Assembly: GCA_024180945.1 (NCBI GenBank)
Contig: JAKSGN010000033.1
Location: 2,294,001-2,358,000, forward strand
Length of the DNA stretch: 64,000 nt
Source: Macrophomina tecta
Lineage: Eukaryota > Ascomycota > Dothideomycetes > Botryosphaeriales > Botryosphaeriaceae
Reading direction: 5' to 3'
In this document: positions 1-11,924 of the stretch, in pieces
How positions within the stretch are numbered: position 1 is the stretch's first letter
How the letters are laid out: every line of letters starts with the position of its first letter
Translations under genes and position numbers: made by a program
Notes under the pieces: model-generated
Seen by the model: the letters and a program-made list of their open reading frames with translations, nothing else
The model's database searches: none
Told to the model about the DNA's origin: nothing

Positions 1-1
1 A

Positions 2-282
2 GAAATAGTTCTAGAAATAAACGCTTTAGACTTTATTATATTTAAAATTCTTAGCTAATAAATATAATATCTAGATAGTAAAAGACTTTTATACTCTATA
101 GCCTATTAATCTAGAAAAATAACTTCTATAGAGTAAAACTATAGTATAGAAGATAAGAAACTACTAGTAATAGTAGAAAGTCTTAAGAAATTTAGACTTA
201 AAATAGTTAATCTAAGATAAACTTTTCTTATTTATATAGATTACGCTAATCTACTTTCTTTTAAGAAAGCCTAGATTCTAAA
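2..282 (+). pseudogene. Ty3/gypsy RNase H relic (element F)
   Basis: Read on + from base 2, the frame gives a RIP-damaged gypsy RT-RNase H segment. Recognisable pieces are the DASDFAIG-like start (here NALDFIIF), the SRKMTPAEQNY-like stretch (SRKITSIEQNY with a stop at Q), DKELLAIVE (here DKKLLVIVE) and a YTDHKNL-like strand (YIDYANL). Several in-frame TAA and TAG codons sit where Q is expected. The element enters from outside the window and cannot be assigned to families 1 or 2. It is a dead fragment and the lowest visible layer, because the LTR of element E begins downstream. Confidence 0.6.
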
Positions 283-1200
283 CTAAAAATAAGTATATTA
301 GATAATTAAATTATTTAAACTTAATTTTAAGAGAACCTACTACTCTAGTATTAAAAACTAAAGAGCTAATACTTTAATAAGATAGTCGAGAGACCTACCT
401 AAAAAGAAGAAAAAATAAAATAAAAATACTTCTATTTTAAGCTAAGAAACGTTTAAAATCTCTATACTAAGAATAAGTATTATTAAACTTAAACTAAGAA
501 ATAAGATTATATAATTATCTAAATAAATATATTTTTTATAGTTTTTATATTTAAAAATTAGTTTTAGAGTTTTAATAATTATCTTTCTATCTCTAAAAAA
601 GCTAAAAAATTTATTAACTATTCTTAGCTAGTAGAATTATTTTTTTTTTTAGAGTTTTAGATTAGTCTTTTTAATAAATTAATTTAAAACATAGTTTTCT
701 TATAAGACTAAGTTAATAAGAATAAATGCTTATTACTTATTAATTTTTATTATAATAATCTAGTAGTTTTTATATTCTATAGAATTTCTTTTATTTTTTA
801 ATATATATTCTTTAGTAATTCTAGTTAATACTACTATAGTTCTATAGAGTAGAGAGTTTATCTATTATAGTCTTAGTTTAGTAGATATTTCTAGTTTTTT
901 AAATAATATCTACTAATATTCTTAGTCTCTTAATAAGTTAGATAGGCTTTAATACTATAGATAAACTAGTAGAGAATATTATAATTAGAAGCTTTAGATT
1001 ATTCTTTAATAGCTAAAGTAGTTTACTTATTAATATAATAGGGGCTATTTTATTTAATAAAATAGCTTCTACTAATATATCTATATTTTTTATAGTAGAA
1101 GTAGAAATTCTTTTTATATCTATATTATTTTTTTTTAGTAATAGCTAAGAAGTTCTTTATTAATTAATATTTAGGTCTATAAAGTCTCCTAGTAATAGAC
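283..1200. other. AT-rich RIP-degraded stretch, probably rest of element F
   Basis: No convincing domain could be read in either strand. Composition and TpA density match the neighbouring RIPed gypsy DNA, so it is most simply the continuation of element F up to the insertion point of E. Bases 1196-1200 (tagac) would be the 5' target-site copy of E, but the matching 3' copy lies outside the window. Confidence 0.35.
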
Positions 1201-1785
1201 TATTACGAAATTAAGTAATATTAATATTATTTTAAAAAAATTATTTCGTCTTTTAAAAGCGGTTATATATATATAAGTTAATCTAGATTATAGTATATAC
1301 TATTTTTTTAGTATATAGTAGATAGCTTAGTTATTATAGCATAGTCTTTATAAAACCTAGAATAAATAGAGAAAAGAAATAAATAGAATATAGATAAGTA
1401 CTAAGAAAAGTCTACTAAAAAAAGATAAAAATTACGTAATATTCTACTAGTTTATTAGTTTATAAGAGCTTAGTAGAATAAACTCTTAATACTAGTTTAG
1501 ATAGTTTAGATTACCTATAAAGATAAACTTTATAAATACTAGATTATATATACTTTTCTATTTATATATAAACTATACTTCTTAGATAGCTTTAATCTTT
1601 ATAGTTAACTTCTATAATAATTTAGTATATTATTAGTAATACGGCCTTCGTACGTAGTACTTAGTTATATTATATATTTAACTTACTCTTATTCTCTTCT
1701 TATATCTACTTAAGAAAAACTCTCTTAATAGATTTTCTTTCTCTTTAGTATTTAGATCTTTAGAGATAGAGATTTATTTATTATA
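1201..1785 (+). repeat. 5' LTR of element E
   Basis: It begins TATTACGAAA, comparable with TATTACGAACC at the start of family-1 LTRs (original TG RIPed to TA). It ends ..TTATTATA directly before CTTTAACTACTATTC, the same bases that follow the C and D LTRs. No partner LTR is in the window, so the ends rest on similarity to family 1 only. Confidence 0.6.
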
Positions 1786-1939
1786 CTTTAACTACTATTC
1801 TTATAAGAAGAGAACGGCTCTAAGATTAAATCTTATTAAATAAGATATTACTTTCTAACGAGTTTAGAAAATAGTAATAGTACTAGAATCTTAGATAGAG
1901 ATTAACCTAGTTAAAGATTAGATTTAAAATACCTAGGGG

Positions 1940-3742
1940 CTAGCTTAGCCTATATAGTAAACGAAGTCTACTAGAGCTAAGCTCTTATAGCTTATTAAAA
2001 AGCTAAAGATTTAAAATATTTAACTAATTAAGTATATAATAAAGTAGAGTACTATTAAGATTAAAGTAGAGGTATCTAAGAAGTTTAATAAAGATAGAAA
2101 AAAGCTCTAATTATTTTTACTCTAGATATAATGCTACCTCTAGTTTAACTAAATATAATTTAATAGTAATACTAAAGAAGTACTCTTTATATTAATCTAT
2201 CTTAGAGAAATAATAGAGATATAGATAAAACTATATTTTCGCGACTACTTAGCTAATAAATACTCTCTTAAAAAGAGACGAAAAAAGACTAAAAAAATTT
2301 TTAGTATCTATATAGAATTTATAGATAACCTTAGAGCTACTTTTAATAATTAAGATAAAGTTCGTAAAGCCTTTAACAATATTATAACTATTAAATAACT
2401 AGAATCTATAGCTATCTACGTAACTAAGTTTTAATAACTTATAGCCTATCTTAAATAGTTAGATAAGACTTTCCGCGACCTCTTCTATAAAGGTCTAAAG
2501 AAAGAAGTTAAAAAGAATATAATTATCTATAAATATTTATTTATCTTTTAAAAGATAGTAGACCTTATATCTTAAATTAATAGTTATATATATAAATAGA
2601 AAATAGGTTTTTAATAAACTAATATCTTAAAGCCTCGCTATAAAAGAATAATTCTTAAAGGCGAAGATACTATAGCCCTTAACGCGGCTAACTAATAGAA
2701 TTTTAAGAAGAGTAATAATAATAGTTAAAATAATAATAAAAAGTCTAAAGAACCTAATCTAAACTAAATAAATAAGTAGAAGTAGTACTATAAAAATTAA
2801 CTCTATATTATCTATAATAGTAATAAGTACTTTTTTTTCTAAGTACCCGTAGAACTTTTATAATAAGAAAAAAGAAAAGTAGACCTTAAATATATAACGC
2901 GAAGTATTAATTATATCCCGCTAAGATAATTATAATATACTATACTAGATAGCCTACTATAATAATAACTACTAGATATAATAAAGTAGTAAAAATATAT
3001 TAGAATAATATTCCTATAAACCTTAATAATTTAGTATAATAACTAGAAATAAAGAAGTTATTAAAATTAATAATATTATTAATAGCTTCTTCTTAGACAA
3101 GAAACTTATAAATAGTAAAACTAAAGAACTATATAACTTAATAAATAGTAAAATAGAAGCTATACTAAACTCTATAACTCTTTTAGAACTTAAGTACCTT
3201 ATAATTAAGTATATAATTAGTATAAAAATAATAAATAAGAATAATTATTTTATCTAGATAATTTAGATTTTCTATAAGAGAGGGTTAGTTCTTATAATAC
3301 TATAGATATAGCGCTAAGAAACCCTCTAGAAAACCTAAATTAAGTAAAATAGAAAGAAGTATAAACTTATTATTATAAAGAAAACCGCGCTCGTAATACT
3401 CTATTATTAAGAAATAACTATTTAATAATAAATAGACTATAACTTTCTTTAAGAGTTAGTAAGAATTCTTTATTAGTATAGTATAATAACTATTTAAAAC
3501 TATATACTTTAGTAAATACTAAACGAGAAACTTAATATACTAGCTTTCTAATACTAGATATAAAAGAATATAGTCTACTAGCGAAAATAGTTATATACTA
3601 AGAAATAGACTAACTAGAAATAAATATATCTTTAAGTTAATAAATAGAAAGACTATACATATAGTAAAGTCTATAGCTATCTAAAGCTAAAAAACTAGAC
3701 GGCCCTATAATATTAGAATTAATCTAGGGGCTATAGTCTAGA
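1940..3742 (+). pseudogene. gag and protease-region remnant of element E
   Basis: Translated on +, the stretch 2150-2560 gives a retrotransposon Gag core: FRDYLANKYS, then an FIDNLRATF-like segment, then LDKTFRDLFYKGLKKE. It is interrupted by RIP stops. Around 2780-2850 a degraded CCHC knuckle follows (cysteines turned to tyrosine, as in YNSNKY). From about 3030 to 3700 there is a poorly preserved protease/pol N-terminal region. The frame stops where the 5' LTR of C begins at 3743, and pol picks up again after 58624. Confidence 0.6.
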
Positions 3743-4523
3743 TATTATGAACCCTAGAAAATAAGAGCTTTATAACCCTATAGATAAAAAGCCTATATAG
3801 GAAAAGATATTATAGAAGCTAGAAACCCTTATAAATAATAAAGCTATATAACTAAGACGCCCGTACAGGAAACCTAGCCTTATAAAAGAATAGCGCGTAT
3901 AGGCCTAGATAAAGTAGTAATAAAAGCCCGCATAAAAGTAATGCCTACGCGATATAGTAAGACTATAAAAATACTAATCTAAATAGATTTCTATAGAAAA
4001 AGAACGCCTATAAAGAAAGAATTATAAATTCTAAAAACTAATTTTAAACTAGAAAAATGAATAAGAGAAAGTCGAATAACTTATATAATTAAGAGAATAA
4101 TAGTCTAGTAGTAAAATACTTTCTTAACTAGTATAGAAGTAAAATTCTAGAAAATAAATATTAGTATCTAAGTTATATAGAATCTACTAGGCCTACTAGA
4201 TAATAAAGAATTATAACTATCCTCTATAATACTTAGATAATAAAGAATACTAACTATCTACTACTATTTATAGATTACTATATATTTTTTATAGTATATA
4301 GATATACTTCTTAAATAGTACTTTAACCTTTATAGTTAACTTAAGATTCTAATATAGACTTATTAGAGATAATAAGCCTAACGTATATTATATACTAACT
4401 TATTACGTAATTACTATCTATTATTTTAGTTCTTTACCCTTCTCTTATTCTTTAAGGAAAATCCTATTATTACTTAATACTACTAAGTAACTTCGAAGTC
4501 TAGTAAAAGAGGCTACTATTATA
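3743..4523 (+). repeat. 5' LTR of element C (781 bp)
   Basis: Starts TATTATGAACCC and ends ..CTATTATA. It aligns along its whole length with 57839-58619, which has exactly the same length, and, reversed, with the D LTRs. The TG..CA ends have become TA..TA, as expected from RIP. Confidence 0.85.
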
Positions 4524-5545
4524 CTTTAACTACTATTCTTATAAGAAAAGATAGTTCTAAGAAGAAGAATACTTAATAATAAAATAGTATTATCTAATAC
4601 TTAACGCTAACTAAGTAATATAATAAATAATATTAATATAAATAATAATAGTTCCTTATAGCTAACTATAACTAACCTTTTTTAGGTTATCTAAGATATA
4701 TAGGGCTAAATCGGTAAACTTTATAAATAGCTTTAAAAGTGGTCTAATAAGAATACCTAGCTCTACTAGTAAATAGACGAACTTCGTAACTAAGCTACTT
4801 TAATAGCTTCTACTCTGGCGCTAGTATATATTCTAGTATTTATAATAACTTAACCCTCTAATAGAAGTACGAAAACGGCTAAGCTAGATCTATTTTATAA
4901 TAATTAAAAGAAGCTCTAAATCTTTCTTTTATAACTTAATTTATACTTCTTCTTTAACTCTAGAGACTTTTCTATAGATAATAAAAAGATAATATTCGCT
5001 ACTATCTATCTTCGTAATACTATAATATAGTAGTTCGAGCCCTACCTTAGAAATCGAATAGAGAAAGAACTAGAGATATATAAAGAGAATACTAAAAAGA
5101 TCTTTAGTAGCTATAAATACTTTATAACCTAGATTAAGTAAAGCTTCGAAGATCTTAATAAGATTAATAAGGCCTAATAAGCCGTTATAAATATTTACTA
5201 AAAGACTTTAGTAGTAAACTATACTATAGAGTTCTAAAAGGCTACCGTATATCTAGATAATTAGTTTAATCGCGTTCTTATAGACTATAACTACCGAGGA
5301 CTTAAGAAGAGGGTTAAAGATTAATTTATAATATAAAATAATTCTAAGATCCTAGACGAGCTTATTAAGCTAGCTATTAAATATAATAATTATTTCTTTA
5401 AGTACTAATTAGAGAAGTATAAAGAAAACTATAAAGCTAATATCTTATATTCTATATAGCTACGCTATACGTAAGAAGAAGGCGATACTATAGAATTAAA
5501 TACCGCTTAATAAAGTAATAAGAATAACTAGTACGAACGCTAATT
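4524..5545 (+). pseudogene. gag of element C, 5' part
   Basis: Leader plus Gag of family 1. The Gag start matches the D start: D has ATG at about 16236 (- strand) and C has ACG at the same place near 4877. Recognisable on + is a Retrotrans_gag core with FNSRDFS-like, IFATTIYLRNTI-like and YLRNRIEKELEI-like segments. The frame runs into D at 5546 and resumes at 23028. The last bases taatt (5541-5545) are the RIPed target copy of D. Heavily RIPed, non-functional. Confidence 0.7.
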
Positions 5546-6288
5546 TATAATAGTAGCCTCTTCTACTAGACTTCGAAGTTATCTAGTAAAATTAGATAGC
5601 GGTAGAGTTTTCCTTAAAGAATAAGAGAAGAATAAAGAATTAAAATAATAGATAGTAATTATATAATAAGTCGGTACGCGGTACGCGTTAGGCTTATTAC
5701 CTCTAATAAGTCTATATTAGAATCTTAAGTTAACTATAAAGATTAAAGTACTATCTAAGAAGTATATCTATATACTATAGAAAATATATAGCAATCTATA
5801 GATAGTAGTAGATAGTTAGCATCCTTAGTTATCTAAGTATTATAGAAGATAGTTATAGTTCTTCGTTATCTAGTAGGCCTAGTAGATCTTATGTAACTTA
5901 GATGCTAAGGCCTATTTTTCGAAACCTGACTTCTACCCTAATAAGCGGACGATATATTTAATATTCTTTTATTCGTTTCTTATATCTAAAGTTAGTTTTC
6001 TAGATCTATACTCTTTCTCTATAGGTGTCTTTTTCTTATAAGAACTCGGTCCTACTATTCTTCTAGGTAGTTACTATACTACGCGAACGTCGTTCCCGTA
6101 CGGGCTTCTATTACTACTAGGCTTAGGGCCGTACGCGTTATCTTTTCTTAAGGCTAGTTTTCCCGTACGAGTATTTCGACTATACGACTCTACTATTCGT
6201 AAGAGTTCTTAGTCCCTATAATACCTTTTCCCGTATGAGCTTTCTACTTATAGGGTTATAAAGCCTTTATTCTCTAGGGTTCGTAATA
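5546..6288 (-). repeat. 3' LTR of element D
   Basis: On + it begins TATAATAGTAGCC and ends GGTTCGTAATA. In element sense it starts TATTACGAACCC, like the C LTR. Several copies of a GC palindrome around CCCGTACGGG (for example 6095-6104) survive here. Confidence 0.85.
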
Positions 6289-6389
6289 CTATTCCCCCCC
6301 TTAAGAATCTTCGGCCCGAAGATTTATTCGCTTATCTATATCTTAGGTTTTTCTTATTCTTTCTTTCTTTTCTCTAGTAAATTTTTATG
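6289..6389. promoter_or_regulatory. Short spacer between D LTR and antisense ORF
   Basis: C- and T-rich spacer (7 C at 6294-6300, then TTCTTTC repeats). In element sense it is purine-rich next to the 3' LTR and so is the likely polypurine tract of D. It also serves as leader for the antisense ORF. Confidence 0.4.
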
Positions 6390-7140
6390 ATGTCTCTAAA
6401 ACGTAAGTATACTAAATAGATTCTTCTAGATAAGTATATTAATTATAAGGGCTATAAGATACCCGTTTCTTATTCTTCTTATTTACTCCTAGCTTCTAAG
6501 GGCGAGCCCGTAGAGTATTAGATAGATATTAAGAGTTCTTTCTATTATAAAGAGTATACTCATTATAGTCGAACTACTTACGATAGTAGAAATCTTAATA
6601 CTACGGACTATATATTCTATTCCTATTATCTCCTACTATTACTAATATTTAACTCTAGTTAACGGTCTCGATTAGGCGTGTGCTAAAGTACGTATAGACT
6701 AGAAGGAGACTCGTAAGGCTATATAGACTGTAATAGCTCGTTTATCTTATTTAGAGAAATAGAAGAATCTCTTAAAGTATTATACTTATTTAATACTCTT
6801 AAAGAAGGCTATAACCGTAGAGAAATTAGAGAAGTTAGACCGTCTTAAGTTAGTTTACAAGGCTAGGAATTCTATTAACCCTAAAAATACTAAGGAGCGA
6901 TCGCTAAAGCGTTTATATAACGATATCTTAACTAATATTATTATAGAGTCGTTCTAGTCTATTAGGTCTCCTAGCGTTAGTTTAGGTTCTACGCCTCCCG
7001 AGGGTTCCGAGCTAGTAAATTAGGCACGGTAGTCTCTATTTTTTAACTTTAATTTTAGGTCCTTTATATATAACGAGTCGGCAGTATTAGTCAATCTAGA
7101 TTTTAACGATAAAACTTATTAATAAGTTCTTAATAATTAT
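6390..7140 (+). pseudogene. Antisense accessory ORF of family 1 (D copy)
   Basis: A long coherent frame runs on +, opposite to gag-pol, starting ATG TCT CTA AAA (MSLKRKYTK) just inside the 3' LTR. Stops are TAG/TAA at positions where Q or W fits. The product starts with a compact conserved block (LLDKYINYKGYKI, then LLLASKGEPVEY). After a hydrophobic stretch it has a charged, leucine-rich, probably coiled-coil segment (TVIARLSYLEK, AITVEKLEKLDRLKLV) and a serine/proline-rich tail. The C copy keeps the same start and N-terminal block on its opposite strand. I do not recognise a named family. The coiled-coil section reminds me of hypothetical proteins common in ascomycete repeats, but that is from memory. 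The 3' end overlaps the convergent end of pol. Confidence 0.6.
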
Positions 7141-7149
7141 AGAGTTTCA

Positions 7150-8816
7150 GTAGTTTTTATATATTATCCTAGTCTCCCTTCTATTTAAGAAGGTATCTAA
7201 ACTAACCATTAATATAGCTACTATCTAGGACTTATTCTACGTTCTAGTCTTTATTTTCGTCGGCGTCTAGATTTTTTAGTATAATTTCTTTCGTTTAGCG
7301 TAATAGCGTAGCGTCTTAAGGTGCTAGTCTGAGTAGAGCGACATAAAATACTAGATATATTCGTATAGTATTTAGTAATCTAAGGCGGAAATTAACCTTT
7401 CTAATTTATTCTTCGATTTTGAAGAGACCGACTTTTTTAAAATCTAATTTTTTACTTAGTCGGTCATTCTTTTTTTATTTAAAATTTTTACTAAAGAGGT
7501 AAACTTTATTTTTCTTCTTAAGCTTTAGTGCCTTCTAGTATCGTCTATTATAGTATTTACTTATTTATAGGGCTACGAATTCAAGGTTTAGATATAGTTA
7601 TACGTAGAGTATCTTTAGCTAGTCTACTTTAAGAATTTCTTTTTAGGCTAATAACTCGCTTAGTATTAAATATCTATAGGCTATTAGTTCGTACCCGTAG
7701 TTAGCGTAGAATGAAAATTCTTATATAGCGAATATCTTTAAGCTATTATACGCGAATTATATAAGTGGTAGTAGCTCGACCTAGTTATCTTATATATAGT
7801 TAAGGTAGTAGCGTAGGTATTATTCTAGCGTTTAGTTCGTCCGCTCTATTTATCTATCTATCTAAGGGTGCGCCGTAGTTAAGAGCTTATACTTAGCTCT
7901 AAGCTATCGAGTAAGGCTTTACTAGAATTAGAATATAAATAGTCGATTTCTATCTAATATAAGCTCTTTTAGTAACCCGTAATTACTAAAAATTATTTTT
8001 AGAAACGTATAGGCGAGTTCTTCTATATTTACCGATTTAAGATATAGTAGATAGTATACGTACTTTATTATTCTATTAATAATAACTAGGATTAAGTTAT
8101 ACTTAATCTTAGTAAGTAGTTCTCTTAACTTAGATAGATCCGTAATAAAGTCTAGTAAGATAGATTACTAAGAACGCTTCGGTACCGGTAGTAGCTAAAG
8201 CGATTTATAGAATACGTATCTCGTAGTCTTACTTCTAATATAAAGGTTATATTATAAGATTACCCGTTAAACGGTTCTTCTAAGCCCTAGAAAATAATAG
8301 CTTCTTATAATTTACTCTACTATCTTATCTATTTCTTAATAATCGTATACTAGGGCTTTATATATATCTTTTACGAGCTCTTTTTATAGTTTAACTAAGA
8401 CATAGACTAATTCTAAAAATAGAATTATACTATCTACGTTTTTAGTTACCCGGGGGTTATTTTTAAGTTCCCCGATTTCTTAAGCTATTACGTTATTTAT
8501 ATAGGCTTCTCGGATCTTACGCTCCTATTCGTTACTTTCGAGGCGTATCGCTAGGGCGAGTAGTTTAACTAGGGTAAGTAAGTCGTCTAGTCCTTCTTAG
8601 AGCTATATCTATTTAATACTATAAATAGTAGTAATTTAGCGGCTATAGCTAGCGGGTATAAAAGACTTGTCTTTCTACGTATTAAGTATTATAGGTTATA
8701 AACCTAGCTTTTTTTTAATATAGTTAGCTTATCTACTTAGCGTATCTACGCGAGCATTCTTAGATCCCTTTTTATAGATAATCTTTATATTATATAATAC
8801 TAGTTCTTCTATCTAT
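7150..8816 (-). pseudogene. pol of D, integrase part
   Basis: Read on -, this gives the end of the RNase H tether (GSKNARVDTLSR), an integrase zinc-binding area, and the core: LDFITDLSKLR, an LVIINRIIKYVYYL strand (original D changed to N), GLLKELISDR, then the ERTNQTLEQYLR helix and LPLIQFTYNS. A C-terminal segment KLKKGDKVYLLSKNFK follows. Several TAG/TAA stops replace Q. It belongs to the same pol as 9577-10068 and 11925-13029, from which it is separated by a solo LTR. No functional product is expected. Confidence 0.75.
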
Positions 8817-8821
8817 CTAAC

Positions 8822-9571
8822 TGTTATTAACGGGGGTTAGGCGAAGGCGCGTAGGTCTTAACAAGGTTCTTATCGCCTAGCTTAGTTAAGCTTAAGGCTC
8901 CGCGGATCGGGAAGTTCTTAAATAGGCTTAGAGGTCTTAGGGTAAAAATAGGTGAATTGCTTGCTTAAAGAACTAATCTAGTAGAAAAGTAAAGAGACTT
9001 ATATATATAGCTAGCCGGAACTCGGATAGAGACCTATCCGGCTACGAACGTAGATCTTAATCTTAACTTAATTAAAAGTGGGGTTAGAATACGCTTCTAT
9101 TAGTCCGCGGACTTCTAGATTATCGTATTTATAATTAGGATTAATAATTAAATCCTAACTCCGTGGTTTAGCTCCGAGATCCTAATCCGAACGCCTCGTC
9201 TAGTCTCGGGCGTCTCTCCGGGTAGTCCGGACGTGTTACTTAATAACTCTTAAACGAATAATACTAGCGCTAGTATTTCTTAGTAAAAGTTGCTTAGTAA
9301 CTAGGCTAGTTTCTTATCCGAAAATCTTATTCCATTCCGAGAGGTCGTTCTCCAGGTAGGTACAGGGTGCTTAGGGGGGTAGGCCCGGCTCGGGCCCTAT
9401 TTCTTAGTTTATCCAATTCTTCGGCTATAAAGTCCGTGGATTCGGCCTAAACCTAAAAGGGCTAGGCTATAGACTTTTAGTAAAGATTATTCCGAACGAT
9501 TTAGCTTATTTAGATTCTTAGTCAGGGGTCTTATTCCTTAGTAATCCTAGGGTAGAGTATTATTTATAACA
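8822..9571. mobile_element. Solo LTR of an unidentified LTR element
   Basis: A 750-bp segment starts TGTTATTAACGGGG and ends TTATTTATAACA. It has TG..CA ends, extended to TGTTAT..ATAACA, and is flanked by a perfect 5-bp duplication ctaac (8817-8821 and 9572-9576). Joining the flanks restores the pol reading seen in C. It has much less TpA bias than D around it, so it is younger. It does not match family-1 or family-2 LTRs, and orientation cannot be decided because no internal region is left. Confidence 0.85.
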
Positions 9572-9576
9572 CTAAC

Positions 9577-10068
9577 CTATCGTTGGTTTAGTTCCTTAGT
9601 AATAGTAAAGTGCGATAGGTTCTTATAGTCGTAGTATACTATAATTTAGTATTTAGTTTCTTTAAGATAGTATCTCTATTCTTTAAAGGCCGTAACGATA
9701 GCTAGAAGCTCTTTATTATAGATGTTATAGTTCTTCTTAGGGCCTATTATCTTTCTTAAATAGAAGGCGATAGGGTATAGTCTATTTTACTTATCTAGCT
9801 AGCTAAGGACTACTCTAATAGCGTAGTTAGAAGCGTTAGTTTCGACTATAATAGATAGGTTAGAGTTAAAGATACCTAAAACTAGAGCGTCCGTAAATAT
9901 ATATTTTAGTAAGTTAAAGGCTATTTATTATCTTTCTTTCTATATAAACCCGTATTTCTTCTTAGTTAGGTTTATAAGAGGTATAGATACCTTCGTATAG
10001 TTTAAAATAAACTTCTAGTAAAAGTTAGTAAATCTAAGAAAGAATTATACTTTATTAATAGTTTTTAA
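9577..10068 (-). pseudogene. pol of D, RNase H part
   Basis: On - this gives the RT connection FTNFYRKFI, then the RNase H-like segment: IIVETNASNYAIRVVLSQ, YPIAFYLRKI, NYNIYNKELLAIV, and YYDYKNLSHF. It lies between the pogo-like insertion and the solo LTR. The catalytic-type aspartate of the DASDYA motif reads N, a RIP-type change. It continues into the integrase part after 8816. Confidence 0.75.
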
Positions 10069-10070
10069 TA

Positions 10071-11922
10071 ACGTACTCCATAAGCGAGTCGCGTATATAA
10101 CCGAGCCGCGCACCTCGCTAACTTTTATAATACGTTAGCTTTTAACTACTATAGCTTAACTAATTACTACCTAATTAACCTATAACGAAGGAGATATCTT
10201 TCTTGCTATCTTAGCTATTAATAAAAAGTAAATTTAGAGTGAAAGACACGCCGCATTAACGTTTAACGTCTCCCTAAGTACGCTCCGCGACCGACGTACT
10301 AGAATGTAGCCACGACGCGATTATAAGGCTAACTGCAAGAAGCTCACCAAATCTAAAGAATTAGCGATTATCTAGTATATACTTAACCTAGATTCACGAG
10401 GGTTTCCGCCTACGAAGTAGATAATATGAGCTATGGCTAATAAACTATTAGAGGCTCGTAGCGGCTAGCTAGTTAGTATAAACTAGCTAGATAACTTTAT
10501 TAGGCGCACGCCTAAGCTAAAGACTTAGTGGAGCCGCGTATACAATCGCTAGCGAGCCTTAAATAAGGATTACTAGGTTATTAGTAAGTAGTTCGAGCTT
10601 ATAAGCTCTATTAAAGAGAAATACAGCATCTAAGACGAAAATAGCTATAACTTTAATAAGATTAGCTTTATAATAGGGGTTATCTTAGCCTAATTAGTTG
10701 TTATAGGCTTAGATAGGCGTGGCAGGCTAAAGGTGGTTCAGCAAGGTAATCGTAAGTGGGTTACCGTAATCTAGGGAATTAACGCTGCTGGATAGGTAAT
10801 CCTACCTTTTATTATCTTTGTGGGCAAGCACCACCTCTCTACCTAGTATAAGGGTAACAATATACCTCGCGATTAGGTTATTGGATTAAGCGATAATAGA
10901 TAGACTAATAATAAGCTTAGAGTCGCGTGGTTAAAGTACTTTAACGCGTACACGAAGACGCGTACCGTGGGCACGCATCGGCTACTAGTAATCGATGGCT
11001 ATAAGAGTTATATATCACTTGAATTCTAAGAGATCTATAAGGAGAATAATATTATTACTCTCTATATACCGCTACATTCGTTATACCTACTATAGCCACT
11101 TGATATGGGCTGCTTCTCTCTATTAAAGAAGGCATATAGGCGCTAGATTAAGAGCTTAGTGCGCAACTATATTAACTATATTACTAAGCTCGAGTTCTTA
11201 CCTGCCTTTAAAGCGGCTTTCGACGAGTTAATTATAAAGAAGAATATCTATGTAAGCTTTCGAGGCGTAGGCCTTATACTATATAACCTAGATGCTATGC
11301 TATTAAAGCTTAATGTTTAGCTACGGACGCCGTCACCACCTACTACGGAGAATACTATATAGGAATTAAAAACACTAAGCAACGCCCGCGAGCTGGAGTC
11401 TTAATTGACACTAATTCGTAATTATATTTAAAGGCATTAAGATTCTTCGCCTACGTCGATTATCTAGTCGCTCGATCGGCTTACTAAGGGCGCTAAGACA
11501 ATGGTGTATAAGGTAGTCTTGTTACGCGATTAGGTCTTAAGCCTTTAAAAGGTAAATGAGGCAGCTATAAAGCGTAAATAACGTTAAAGAAAGCGGATCT
11601 AGAAGTAAGGTACTTTAATAAAAATAGAGGGCGAGGATATTATCGCTTAAAACGATATTAATAAGTAGCTTATAAGCGAAACACGTTAAAATAAGGCGTA
11701 GGTAGGCACGGATAAGCTATATAAAAGATGCTATAGAAGCTGCGGTAAGATAGGCTATAATTCTCATACGTATAGAAAGAATACTTAAGAGGCTTCTTAA
11801 GCTATAATAGTTATTATACCTATAGTATCTTAATGTGTTATTAAGCTATATGACTGCAAAGGAAGAGAAAGTTAGTAAGATACGCGGCTCGGTTATATAC
11901 GCGACTCGCTTGTGGAGTACGT
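10071..11922 (+). mobile_element. pogo/Fot1-like DNA transposon (Tc1/mariner superfamily)
   Basis: 1852 bp flanked by TA dinucleotides (10069-10070, 11923-11924), the usual Tc1/mariner target. About 40-bp terminal inverted repeats start ACGTACTCCATAAGCGAG on the left, with ACGTACTCCACAAGCGAG as the complement of the right end. Length and layout fit fungal Fot1-like elements. It is inserted in pol of D and moderately RIPed, with many stops in its transposase. Confidence 0.9.
10215..11833 (+). pseudogene. DDE_1 (pogo-type) transposase, RIPed
   Basis: One frame on +, about 530 codons, ending TAA at 11831-11833; the start is not certain. Order: HTH_psq/CENP-B-like DNA-binding part (ILNLDSRGFPPT, KLKTQWSRVYNR region), then the DDE_1 catalytic core, then a coiled region and a C-terminal CCHC-like knuckle (CGKIGYNSH). 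The first catalytic block reads YNFNKISF, where YNFDETGF-like is usual, so the first Asp is Asn here. The second, LLVIDGYKSY, keeps its Asp. The third, PLDMGCF, keeps its Asp. At least fifteen in-frame stops and the lost first aspartate make it dead. It would have excised and reinserted the element through the TIRs. Confidence 0.85.
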
Positions 11923-11924
11923 TA

